A stretch of DNA of 41,734 bases from an uncultured Gammaproteobacteria bacterium (lineage in GTDB: Bacteria > Pseudomonadota > Gammaproteobacteria > Rariloculales > Rariloculaceae), in assembly GCA_946887385.1 (NCBI GenBank), contig CAMPKU010000007.1, positions 1 through 41,734 of the forward strand, written 5' to 3'. The notes beneath the pieces are model-generated. The model ran no database searches. It saw only the letters and a program-made list of their open reading frames with translations, and was not told the origin of the DNA. This document shows, piece by piece, positions 25,498-33,662 of this stretch (its first letter is position 1; each line of letters starts with the position of its first letter). A program made the translations under genes and the position numbers.

Positions 25498-26625
25498 ATG
25501 CCGTGCAACTCTCCGATCGTAGTCGCCCTGTCGGGCGGCGTGGACTCCGCCGTTGCGGCTCTCCTGCTGCGAGACGCGGGCCATTCTGTGCAATGCCTGC
25601 ACATGAGCAACTGGGAGGACGACGGGTACTGCGACAATGCGCGCGAATTTCAGGACGCGCGCCGCGTGTGTCTCGAGCTCGGTTTACCGTTGCATCGCGT
25701 GAGCTTCGCGCGCGAGTATCGGGAGCAGGTGTTCGGCGATTTCCTCGCCGAGTACGCCAAGGGCCGCACACCCAATCCCGACGTGCTCTGCAATCGGCGC
25801 ATCAAGTTCGGCGTGATGCGCCGTTACGCACGCCGGCTCGGCGCTGCGAAGATCGCGACGGGCCACTACGCTCGTATCGATGTGGACCCGGCGAGCGGTG
25901 CGCCGCGGCTGCGCAAAGGCGTCGACGCTACAAAGGACCAGAGCTACTTCCTGCACGCAGTAGCCGCCGAAGATTTTGTCGACGTGACGATGCCGCTCGG
26001 CGAGCTCACGAAGGTCGAGGTGCGGGAGATCGCGCGCAGTGCGGGCCTGGCCGTCGCGGAAAAGAAGGACAGCACGGGTATCTGTTTCATCGGCGAGCGC
26101 CCGTTCGCCGAATTCCTGGGCCGGTATCTGCCCGACGAGCCCGGCGTCATGCGCGACGACTCAGGCGTCGAGCGAGGCCGGCATCGTGGCCTGGCCTACT
26201 ACACGTTGGGCCAGCGCCACGGCTTAGGGCTGGGCGGCGTGGCCGAGCGCCCCGAGAATGCGTGGTACGTGGCCGCGAAAGACGTTGCGGCCAACGCGCT
26301 CGTCGTCGTGCAAGGCCATGAGCATCCGCTGCTCTTGGCTCGCTCGCTCGCAGCGACGGACGTGCATTGGATCGGCGCGCCCCCGCGCGAGTGGGAACGG
26401 CGTCAGCCGCTGCGCTGTCACGCCAAAATCCGCTATCGGCAAGCGGATCAGGCATGCACGATCGTGCGCACCGGAGCCGATACGCTGGAAGCGCAGTTCG
26501 ACGCACCGCAGCGCACGCCGACGCCGGGCCAGTTCATCGTGCTCTACGACGGCGACCGCTGCCTCGGCGGCGCCACGATCGACACCGCGGCGGCGGCCTC
26601 CGAGGTGCTGCAGGCCACGGGTTAG
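25498..26625 (+). CDS. mnmA: tRNA-specific 2-thiouridylase MnmA
   Basis: This 375-residue enzyme adds sulfur at position 2 of the wobble uridine of tRNA-Lys, -Glu and -Gln, using ATP and sulfur relayed by IscS and Tus proteins. The PP-loop SGGVDS is at residues 12-17. The catalytic pair is Cys98 (TPNPDVLCNRRIKFG) and Cys196 (DSTGICFIGERPF). GHYARI and the C-terminal beta-barrel (YTLGQRHGLGLGG ... RTPTPGQFIVLYDGDRCLGGATI) are intact. The gene may have its own leaderless promoter in addition to read-through from nudJ. Confidence 0.97.
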   Translation: MPCNSPIVVALSGGVDSAVAALLLRDAGHSVQCLHMSNWEDDGYCDNAREFQDARRVCLELGLPLHRVSFAREYREQVFGDFLAEYAKGRTPNPDVLCNRRIKFGVMRRYARRLGAAKIATGHYARIDVDPASGAPRLRKGVDATKDQSYFLHAVAAEDFVDVTMPLGELTKVEVREIARSAGLAVAEKKDSTGICFIGERPFAEFLGRYLPDEPGVMRDDSGVERGRHRGLAYYTLGQRHGLGLGGVAERPENAWYVAAKDVAANALVVVQGHEHPLLLARSLAATDVHWIGAPPREWERRQPLRCHAKIRYRQADQACTIVRTGADTLEAQFDAPQRTPTPGQFIVLYDGDRCLGGATIDTAAAASEVLQATG

Positions 26626-26650
26626 TTCGGCGCGCGGCGCGGTTCGCGCT

Positions 26651-26656
26651 TATAAT
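26651..26656 (+). promoter_or_regulatory. -10 element of the acnA promoter
   Basis: A perfect TATAAT lies 33 bases before the acnA ATG. The best -35-like hexamer, TTCGGC at 26626-26631, is weak and 19 bases away, so an activator may assist. AGAGG, about six bases before the ATG, is the ribosome-binding site. Confidence 0.55.
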
Positions 26657-26689
26657 TGCGTGTCCCAATCCGAGCTCTCAGAGGTTCCC

Positions 26690-29600
26690 ATGACCGACAG
26701 CTTCGGCGCCCGCAAATCGCTCGCCGTTCGTTCCATCGACTACCAAATCTATCGTCTCGACGCCGTTAAAGGCGCCGTCGACACCCTGCCCTATACGCTG
26801 AAGATCCTCCTCGAAAACCTGTTGCGCTTCGAGGACGGCGTGAACATCACCACGGACGACATCACGGCGCTGGCGAACTGGGACCCGAAGGCTGAACCGG
26901 ACCGCGAGATTTCGTTCACGCCCGCGCGCGTAGTGCTGCAAGACTTCACGGGCGTGCCGGCTGTCGTGGATCTGGCCGCTATGCGCGATGCCGTCGTCAA
27001 GCTCGGCGGCAAAGCGCAAATGATCAATCCGTTGTCGCCGGCCGAGCTCGTCATCGACCACTCTGTACAAGTCGATCACTTCGGCTCGCGCGATTCGCTC
27101 GCGAAGAACACTGCGATCGAGTTCGAGCGCAATCAGGAACGCTACGCATTCTTGCGCTGGGGTCAGAGCGCATTTCAGAATTTCCGCGTCGTGCCGCCGA
27201 ACACCGGCATCGTGCACCAAGTGAACCTCGAGTACTTGAGCCGCGTGGTGTTCGACAAACCCGTCGGCAAGCAGCGTCACGCGTATCCCGACACGCTCGT
27301 CGGCACGGACTCGCACACCACGATGATCAACGGCCTCGGCATCCTCGGTTGGGGGGTGGGCGGCATCGAGGCCGAAGCGGCGATGCTTGGCCAGCCGATC
27401 ACCATGTTGATCCCCCAGGTTGTGGGCTTCGAGCTCAAGGGCAAGCTCGCCGAAGGCGCCACCGCCACGGATCTGGTGCTTACGGTGACCGAAATGCTGC
27501 GCAAGCGCGGCGTCGTCGGCAGGTTCGTGGAGTTCTTCGGCGACGGTCTCGATCACCTGCCGTTGGCAGACCGCGCGACGATCGGCAACATGTCGCCGGA
27601 GTTCGGCAGCACGTGCGCCGTGTTCCCCATCGACGGCGAGACGCTGCGTTACCTCGAGCTGTCGGGCCGGTCGCGTGAGCAGATCGATCTCGTGGAGGCG
27701 TACGCGAAAGCGCAGGGTCTGTGGCGCAGCGCAACGGTTGCGCGCTACAGCGACGTGCTCACGCTCGACATGGCTGCCGTGGAGCCGAGCATCGCGGGGC
27801 CGAAGCGTCCGCAGGACCGCATCGCATTGAAGGACGCCGGCGGCAAGGTCACCGACCTTTTGAAGACGGCCGGCAAGGGCACGTCGGTGCCCGTGACGAC
27901 GGCTGCGGAAAGTTTCAACCTCGAGGACGGCGCCGTCGTGATCGCCGCGATCACCAGCTGCACGAACACCTCGAACCCGGCCGTCATGGTCGGCGCAGGT
28001 CTCTTGGCTCGCAACGCCGCGGCCAAGGGGCTCACGCGCAAGCCGTGGGTCAAAACGAGCTTGGCGCCCGGCTCGAAAGTTGTCAGCGACTATCTCGCCG
28101 CGTGCAAGCTCGACGACGATCTCGACGCGCTCGGGTTCAACCTCGTCGGCTACGGCTGCACCACGTGCGTGGTCGGCGGCACGCCCGTGCTACTCGCGAA
28201 CGGCACATCGCGCCGCATCGAGCAGCTGCCGAATGCCGGCGGCGTTCGCGTGTTCGGTCCCACCGCCGACAAGACGCTCGCGATGGCAAACCAGCGCGAG
28301 ATGATCCCGCAAGGGAAGCGCGAATGCGTGTCGCTCGTTCTCCAGGACGGACGGCGACTCGTCTGCACCCCCGATCACAAGATCATGCGCGCCGACGGTC
28401 AGTGGGTACGCGCCGATCGGCTCGTGCTCGGCAAGGACCGCGTGCTCGTCGGTCTCGAGGCGCCGCTCGACGACGTCGGCGACGACGAAGCGGATTACGC
28501 GCTCACAACCGGAAGCTTCACGTTCTCGATGGAAACGGCGCACGAGCGCGCTCGCACGCTGGCGTTTGCACGCCTCGTCGGCCACTTGATCTGCGACGGC
28601 TCGATCAGCGTACACGGCCAGGGGCGGATGAACGTCGGCCAAGCGCTGGACCGGCAGGCCGTGCTCGACGACGTGGAGCTCTTGACGGGCAAGCGTCCGG
28701 CCGGCACCCGCTACGACGAGCGCAAGTGGTCGATAGCGCTGCCGCAGGAGCTGACGGACGCAATCAGCGCGTTGCCCGGCGTGCGCGTCGGCCGGCGCAT
28801 CGATCAACCCGCGAGCCTGCCGGCATTCGTGCTTGATCGCGAGTGTCCCGTGGCCGTCGTCCGCGAATTCCTTGGGGGCCTGTTCGGCGCAGACGGTCAC
28901 GCGCCAACGCTGCACCGAAGCAACGCGTCAAAAGGCGCCGATGGCGCCGTTCTCTGTCACCCCGCATTTTCGCAGACAGCCAAACCTGAGCATGTGGAGA
29001 CGCTGAAGCAGCAAATGCGGGCTGTGATCTCGCTGCTCGAGCGCTGTGGCGTCCGCTTGAAGGGAACGTCCGTCAACGAATACGCAGTCCGCAGATCCAC
29101 CTCTTCGTATCCGCCGGCTCGCGATGGCGTCCCGCGCATCGAAGTTCGCTTGCAGCTCACGCACGGCCTCTCGTTCGTCGAGCGCGTAGGGTATCGCTAT
29201 TGCGTGGACAAGGCGCTGCGCGCGAGCGCAGCTGCAGCGTACTGGCGCATGGTCGATGGGATCAATCGGCAACGGCTGTGGATGGCCGACAGGCTCGAGG
29301 AGGCACACGCCGCGCACGCGGAGCTCTCGTTCAACGCGGCGCGCGAGGTTGTCGCCGCGGAGCTCACGGCACGTGAGACACCGGTGTTCCCGCATTACTC
29401 GCTGCTGGAAGGTCATGACCGTTTCGACCGCTTGCCGACGCCCGAGACGGCGTTCAAACCTCTGCATCGTAAGAGTTGCGGCTTCCCGTCGCCTGCTGAG
29501 TTCTTCGAGCAGATCGGCGCACGCTCAGGGTTTGCGGCCTTGCGGGCAAGGGATAGCTCGATCGGTGAGTCCTCGGACTTCGAGATGCGGACTCGCGACA

Positions 29601-30973
29601 CAATCGACAACCCATCCGGCGATGGCTCCATCGAAGAGCCGAAGAGCTACTGCGTCGACAAGGAGGCACTCGAAGCGCCCACGTTCGCTCTCGCCGTCGT
29701 CGATCGCCGCGAAGCTGGCGTGCATCCCGTTTACGACATCGCTGTCGACGGCCTGAATACATTCGTCGCCGGCACGGTGCTTGTCTCTAACTGCATCGGA
29801 AACGCTGGCCCGTTGCCCGAAGAAATCGCAGCGGCGATACAAAATAGCGACGTCATCGCCTGCTCCGTGCTCTCCGGAAACCGCAACTTCGAGGGCCGCA
29901 TCCACCCGCAGGTGAAGATGAACTTCTTGGCGTCGCCGCCGCTCGTCGTCGCCTACGCGATCGCCGGCAGCATGAAGGTGGACCTCTACAAGGATCCGCT
30001 CGGCTTAGGCAAGGACGGCAAGCCCGTCTACCTGCGCGACGTGTGGCCGTCGACGAAAGAGATCCAAGATCTCATCGCCAAGCACGTGACATCCGCGCAG
30101 TTCAAGACGAGCTACGCCAGCTTGTTCGACGGCGACGAGAACTGGAAGTCCGTCGCCACACCGGAGGGCGAGAACTTCACGTGGGACGACCACTCCACCT
30201 ACGTGAAGAATCCGCCCTATTTCGAAGGCATGACGTTGCAGCCGGGCGTGCCGCAAGACATCAAGGGCGCGCGCGTGCTCGCAATGCTCGGCGACTCCGT
30301 AACCACGGATCACATTTCGCCGGCCGGCAACATCGCGCCTAACAGCCCCGCGGCGAAGTACCTCGAGAGCCTCGGCGTCACGCGCAAGGACTTCAACTCC
30401 TACGGCTCGCGGCGCGGCAACCACGAGGTCATGGTACGCGGCACGTTCGCCAACATCCGCTTGAAGAACTTGCTGGCCCCGGGCACCGAAGGCGGCGTCA
30501 CCGTGCACATCCCGAGCGGCACGCAGATGTCGATCTACGACGCGGCGATGAAGTATCAGGCGGAACAGACGCCGCTGATCGTGCTCACCGGCCAGGATTA
30601 CGGCGCGGGCTCGTCGCGCGACTGGGCGGCGAAAGGCACCGCGCTGCTCGGCGTCAAAGCCGTCATTGCCGAGAGCTACGAGCGCATCCACCGCTCGAAC
30701 TTGATCGGCATGGGCGTGCTGCCGCTGCAGTTCTATGCCGGCGACACCGCAGCGGGGCTCGGGCTGACGGGTAAGGAGACCTTCGACATCGAAGGCCTCG
30801 GCCTTGCGCGCGCGAAGGAAGTCACGGTCACCGCGACGGATGCCGGCGGGCAGAAGAAAACCTTCCGAGCGGCCGTGCGCATCGACACGCCGAAGGAGCA
30901 GGAGTACTTCATCCACGGCGGCATCCTTCAATACGTGCTGCGCCAGCTCGCCGCGGCCAAGCCCGCGGCCTAG
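26690..30973 (+). CDS. acnA: Aconitate hydratase A precursor interrupted by an intein
   Basis: The ATG at 26690 opens a 1427-residue frame; the in-frame extension upstream overlaps mnmA and has no similarity. Residues 1-492 and 1035-1427 are a complete AcnA/IRP-type aconitase, which isomerises citrate to isocitrate in the TCA cycle with a [4Fe-4S] cluster. Recognisable parts are DSFGARKSL at the N-terminus, DSHTTMINGLGILGWGVGGIEAEAAMLGQ, AAITSCTNTSNPAVMVGAGLLA, the C-terminal swivel domain GDSVTTDHISPAGNI, and SYGSRRGNHEVMVRGTFANIR. The cluster ligands are Cys424, Cys490 and the Cys after the intein (493 after splicing); the spacing 66 and 3 equals that of human IRP1 (437, 503, 506). Splicing would give 885 residues, the normal AcnA length. 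A DUF2333 gene starts 6 bases downstream. Confidence 0.96.
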   Translation: MTDSFGARKSLAVRSIDYQIYRLDAVKGAVDTLPYTLKILLENLLRFEDGVNITTDDITALANWDPKAEPDREISFTPARVVLQDFTGVPAVVDLAAMRDAVVKLGGKAQMINPLSPAELVIDHSVQVDHFGSRDSLAKNTAIEFERNQERYAFLRWGQSAFQNFRVVPPNTGIVHQVNLEYLSRVVFDKPVGKQRHAYPDTLVGTDSHTTMINGLGILGWGVGGIEAEAAMLGQPITMLIPQVVGFELKGKLAEGATATDLVLTVTEMLRKRGVVGRFVEFFGDGLDHLPLADRATIGNMSPEFGSTCAVFPIDGETLRYLELSGRSREQIDLVEAYAKAQGLWRSATVARYSDVLTLDMAAVEPSIAGPKRPQDRIALKDAGGKVTDLLKTAGKGTSVPVTTAAESFNLEDGAVVIAAITSCTNTSNPAVMVGAGLLARNAAAKGLTRKPWVKTSLAPGSKVVSDYLAACKLDDDLDALGFNLVGYGCTTCVVGGTPVLLANGTSRRIEQLPNAGGVRVFGPTADKTLAMANQREMIPQGKRECVSLVLQDGRRLVCTPDHKIMRADGQWVRADRLVLGKDRVLVGLEAPLDDVGDDEADYALTTGSFTFSMETAHERARTLAFARLVGHLICDGSISVHGQGRMNVGQALDRQAVLDDVELLTGKRPAGTRYDERKWSIALPQELTDAISALPGVRVGRRIDQPASLPAFVLDRECPVAVVREFLGGLFGADGHAPTLHRSNASKGADGAVLCHPAFSQTAKPEHVETLKQQMRAVISLLERCGVRLKGTSVNEYAVRRSTSSYPPARDGVPRIEVRLQLTHGLSFVERVGYRYCVDKALRASAAAAYWRMVDGINRQRLWMADRLEEAHAAHAELSFNAAREVVAAELTARETPVFPHYSLLEGHDRFDRLPTPETAFKPLHRKSCGFPSPAEFFEQIGARSGFAALRARDSSIGESSDFEMRTRDTIDNPSGDGSIEEPKSYCVDKEALEAPTFALAVVDRREAGVHPVYDIAVDGLNTFVAGTVLVSNCIGNAGPLPEEIAAAIQNSDVIACSVLSGNRNFEGRIHPQVKMNFLASPPLVVAYAIAGSMKVDLYKDPLGLGKDGKPVYLRDVWPSTKEIQDLIAKHVTSAQFKTSYASLFDGDENWKSVATPEGENFTWDDHSTYVKNPPYFEGMTLQPGVPQDIKGARVLAMLGDSVTTDHISPAGNIAPNSPAAKYLESLGVTRKDFNSYGSRRGNHEVMVRGTFANIRLKNLLAPGTEGGVTVHIPSGTQMSIYDAAMKYQAEQTPLIVLTGQDYGAGSSRDWAAKGTALLGVKAVIAESYERIHRSNLIGMGVLPLQFYAGDTAAGLGLTGKETFDIEGLGLARAKEVTVTATDAGGQKKTFRAAVRIDTPKEQEYFIHGGILQYVLRQLAAAKPAA
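28166..29791 (+). mobile_element. Intein with LAGLIDADG homing endonuclease, inserted in acnA
   Basis: This is 542 codons in frame, inserted between GCTT and CIGN of the aconitase cluster motif. The first residue is Cys (CVVGGTPVLLANGTSRRIEQL, block A). Block B is RLVCTPDHKIM with T68-x-x-H71. The endonuclease motifs are RLVGHLICDGS (28574-28600, Asp144) and FLGGLFGADGH (28868-28897, Asp243), 99 residues apart. The C-terminal splicing region reads VYDIAVDGLNTFVAG then TVLVSN, ending in Asn542; the next residue is Cys, as a class 1 intein needs. Two usual catalytic helpers differ: the block F His is Asn531 and the penultimate His is Ser541. The frame is uninterrupted, so the element is likely functional. 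No other gene in the window carries one. Confidence 0.93.
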
Positions 30974-30979
30974 GGCGTC

Positions 30980-32041
30980 ATGAAGCTCGCCGTGCCCTCC
31001 TGGCTCCGCCGCGGCGCGAAAACGCCCGCCGAGCCGGGGCCGGCGTTTCCACCGCCAAGCGACGCGGCGCGGCGGCGGCGCTGGCCGTGGATCACCGCCG
31101 TTGCAGCGCTGCTTGTCGTGCTGGCATGGGGCTTGAGCTTCTACTGGTCGCGCGAGCCGGCGCCGCTCTGGGTCGTCGCCGAAACGCCGTCGGGCGAACG
31201 CACCGTTGTCGGCTACTCGACGGTGCATACGCTGATCGAGGTCGTGAACTGGCTGCTCGAGAAACCGGGCGGTTATTTGAGCAACGACGTTCTACCGCCG
31301 GGTCTGTGGCTCGACAACATGCCGAACTTCGAGTTCGGCGTGCTGACGCAGTGCCGCGACCTCGCGCGCGTGCTGCGTAACTACCACACGCGCTCGCAGT
31401 CGCAGTCGATCGAGGACGACGATCTCGCGGTTGCGGAGCCGGCGCTGAATACGGACAGCGAATCATGGCTGTTCCCGGCGGCCGAAGCGCGCTATCGAGA
31501 CGCCGTGGAAGCGCTCCAAAGCTTCGAGACGCGTCTCACGGACGCCGATCCCGGCAACGCACAGTTCTACGCTCGCGCGGACAATCTGCGCGAATGGCTC
31601 GCCGTGGTCGAGCTGCGCCTGGGAAGCCTGTCGCAACGCCTGTCGGCCAGCGTGGGTCAAGTCCGCGTCAACACAGACCTTGGCGGCACGCCGGCCGGCG
31701 CGGTTACGAGCGAGACCAACGGCGACGTCAACGTCAAGACGCCGTGGCTCGAAATCGATGACGTGTTCTACGAAGCACGCGGTACGGCATGGGCTCTTTT
31801 GTTGTTCCTGCGCGCTGCGCAGTTCGACTTCGAGCGCACCCTCGAAGACAAGAACGCGATCGTGAGCCTGCGCCAAGTCATCCGCGAGCTCGAAGAGGGC
31901 TTGAGGCCGATCAGGAGCCCGATGATCTTGAACGGCCAAGGCTTCGGCATGTTCCCGAACCACTCGCTCGTGCTCGCGTCGTATCTGTCGCGTGCGCACT
32001 CGGCCGTTGCCGATCTGCGTCGTTTATTGGAGCAAGGCTAG
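30980..32041 (+). CDS. DUF2333 family inner-membrane protein
   Basis: This is a 353-residue protein with an Arg-rich cytoplasmic N-terminus, one membrane helix near residues 37-55 (WITAVAALLVVLAWGLSFYW) and a large periplasmic part. The stretch VVGYSTVHTLIEVVNWLLEKPGGYLSNDVLPPGLWLDNMPNFEFGVLTQCRDLARVLRN is characteristic of DUF2333, a family common in gamma- and alphaproteobacteria with no established function. It starts 6 bases after acnA and is probably co-transcribed with it and with the transporter that follows. Confidence 0.85.
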   Translation: MKLAVPSWLRRGAKTPAEPGPAFPPPSDAARRRRWPWITAVAALLVVLAWGLSFYWSREPAPLWVVAETPSGERTVVGYSTVHTLIEVVNWLLEKPGGYLSNDVLPPGLWLDNMPNFEFGVLTQCRDLARVLRNYHTRSQSQSIEDDDLAVAEPALNTDSESWLFPAAEARYRDAVEALQSFETRLTDADPGNAQFYARADNLREWLAVVELRLGSLSQRLSASVGQVRVNTDLGGTPAGAVTSETNGDVNVKTPWLEIDDVFYEARGTAWALLLFLRAAQFDFERTLEDKNAIVSLRQVIRELEEGLRPIRSPMILNGQGFGMFPNHSLVLASYLSRAHSAVADLRRLLEQG

Positions 32042-32048
32042 GCTGCAA

Positions 32049-32339
32049 ATGGATTGGAAAATATTCGCAACGATTTTCGGCACGGTGTTCCTCGCCGAGC
32101 TGGGCGACAAGACGCAACTCGCGACGCTGCTCTTCGCTTCGAAGAACGCCATGAGCTTATGGACGGTCTTTTTCGCGGCGTCTGCGGCGCTCGTGCTGAC
32201 GTCGGCAATCGGGGTCGCGGCGGGCGCGCTCGTCTCGCAGTACGTGAACCCCAGGTATCTTTCGTATGCCGCCGGCATCGGTTTCGTTGCGATCGGAGCG
32301 TGGATTCTCGTCCAGGCCGGCACCGTCCCGGCCGGATGA
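32049..32339 (+). CDS. Half-size UPF0016/GDT1 (TMEM165-type) cation transporter
   Basis: This is a 96-residue protein from the ATG at 32049, with about three membrane helices. The hallmark E-x-G-D-K-T motif is in FLAELGDKTQLATLLFAS. Members of this family export manganese or exchange calcium/manganese for protons. Full-size proteins carry two copies of the motif in inverted halves; this one has a single copy, so it must pair with itself or with a second half-size protein. No second half is found next to it. It begins 7 bases after the DUF2333 gene. Confidence 0.85.
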   Translation: MDWKIFATIFGTVFLAELGDKTQLATLLFASKNAMSLWTVFFAASAALVLTSAIGVAAGALVSQYVNPRYLSYAAGIGFVAIGAWILVQAGTVPAG

Positions 32340-32433
32340 CCCGACATTTGCACCCGCTTGGTGCAGAACCGCCGCGCAGCGGGCGCCTCATTGGCGAATT
32401 GACTGCGCGCCGCGCCGGCGGCATCGTGCTCGC

Positions 32434-33141
32434 ATGTCGAAGCTGAAGCTCACGGTTTTGAGTCTGCGCTACTCGTCGTGGTCGATGCGCCCATGGCTAG
32501 TGCTGTATCAAACGGGCGCGCCGTTCGAGACGGAAACCGTGTCTCTGCCGCACATGGCCCGCCAAGGCGACACCACGCCGCTCGCGGAGCGCCGCAAGCT
32601 CGGCAGTGTGCGCGGCCTGTTCCCGGTTCTGCGCGTAAACGACACGCCGATTCACGAATCTCTGGCGATCTGCGAGTACCTGGCCGACGCGTTTCCCGAC
32701 GCCCAGCTTTGGCCGATCGAGCCCCTGAAGCGTGCGACAGCGCGCGCAATTTGCAGCGAGATGGTCAGCGGCTTTGCCAACATGCGCACCGAGCTGTCGT
32801 GCCACCTATTCGGCCGCGTGAAGTCGTTCCAGCCGACTGCGGCAGCGCGCGACGACATCACTCGCGTATTTGAGATCTGGGACGAGCAGCTCCAGGCGTC
32901 GGGCGGCCCGTTCCTGTTCGGCCGCTTTGCGATCGCCGACGCGATGTACTTTCCGGTGTTGACGCGCTTTAGAACCTACGATGTAGCGCTGCCACGCTCG
33001 CTCACGGCGTATGCGGATGCGCTTGAGGCGCACGCCGCAGTGCAAGCGCTCGTCGCCGTCGCGCGCACGGCGCCGCGAATACCCGTATACGACGATTACT
33101 TACGCCGCTTCGGCGGCGATCCCGACGCAGCGCTGCGCTAA
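32434..33141 (+). CDS. Glutathione S-transferase family protein
   Basis: This is a 235-residue protein from the ATG at 32434. The thioredoxin-like N-terminal domain is recognised by LRYSSWSMRPWLVLYQTGAPFE, with Ser residues at the catalytic position, and by GLFPVLRVNDTPIHESLAICEYLAD, the glutathione-contacting cis-Pro and ES pair. The helical C-terminal domain follows (GGPFLFGRFAIADAMYFPVLTRFRTY). This resembles the YfcF/maleylacetoacetate isomerase-like branch; the substrate is unknown. The gene converges with the EF-hand gene and the two stop codons overlap. Confidence 0.9.
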   Translation: MSKLKLTVLSLRYSSWSMRPWLVLYQTGAPFETETVSLPHMARQGDTTPLAERRKLGSVRGLFPVLRVNDTPIHESLAICEYLADAFPDAQLWPIEPLKRATARAICSEMVSGFANMRTELSCHLFGRVKSFQPTAAARDDITRVFEIWDEQLQASGGPFLFGRFAIADAMYFPVLTRFRTYDVALPRSLTAYADALEAHAAVQALVAVARTAPRIPVYDDYLRRFGGDPDAALR

Positions 33142-33662
33142 CCTCGAGGTTGCGAGCCCGCCAAGGCAACGCGAAACTCGTGGCGGGTCAACGAGGCGTC
33201 CTCGTTGGCGTCTGCGGAGGCGAAATCAAAGTTGGGGATGTCGCTCGCTTCCGTGCGGTTCACGCGGCCGTCCTTGTTCTTGTCGGCCGTGTCGAAGCTC
33301 ACTGGAGCGGCGCGCCGCTCGCGGGGCTCTCGTGCCTCTTCGCTGTCGGTTGTGAGCGTCGCCATCGCCGCCTGGTACTCGGGCCGGGTCAATGCCGCGT
33401 CATTGTTCGTATCGGCGCTCGAAAAGTCGAAGCCTGCGATGGCCGCCGCTTCGGCGCGATTGATGCGGCCATCGCCGTTCTTGTCCACGGCCTTGAAGCT
33501 GGTCTGGTCGGAGTCCTCGGCGCCTACCGACACGCGCACCGCTTCGCTACTGGTTCTGGGTGGCTGGCTCACCGGGCTCGACGAGACCGTTGTCTGGTCT
33601 TGCGCGCTTGCGGCCGCCGTTGCCGCCATCGCCACTAACGTTACGAGCGCCAAGTTGCCCAT
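33138..33662 (-). CDS. Exported EF-hand calcium-binding protein
   Basis: This is a 174-residue protein from the ATG at 33662, with AGGAG 10 bases before it. A signal peptide (MGNLALVTLVAMAATAAASAQ) leads to four EF-hand-like loops in two pairs: DKNGDGRINRAEA, DTNNDAALTRPEY, DKNKDGRVNRTEA and DANEDASLTRHEF. The first and third loops have the full calcium-ligand pattern with Gly at position 6; the second and fourth are degenerate there. It is probably a periplasmic calcium buffer or signalling protein; nothing in the neighbourhood fixes a partner. Confidence 0.85.
   Translation of the reverse strand: MGNLALVTLVAMAATAAASAQDQTTVSSSPVSQPPRTSSEAVRVSVGAEDSDQTSFKAVDKNGDGRINRAEAAAIAGFDFSSADTNNDAALTRPEYQAAMATLTTDSEEAREPRERRAAPVSFDTADKNKDGRVNRTEASDIPNFDFASADANEDASLTRHEFRVALAGSQPRG

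Noticed and set aside
26258..26689. In-frame upstream extension of acnA
   Set aside because: It overlaps mnmA, has no aconitase similarity, and the ATG at 26690 has a ribosome site and the family N-terminus.
28166..29791. The acnA insertion as a transposon, a fused domain or an assembly error
   Set aside because: There are no terminal repeats or transposase, the frame is continuous on both sides, and splicing and LAGLIDADG motifs fall in intein order with intact junction residues.
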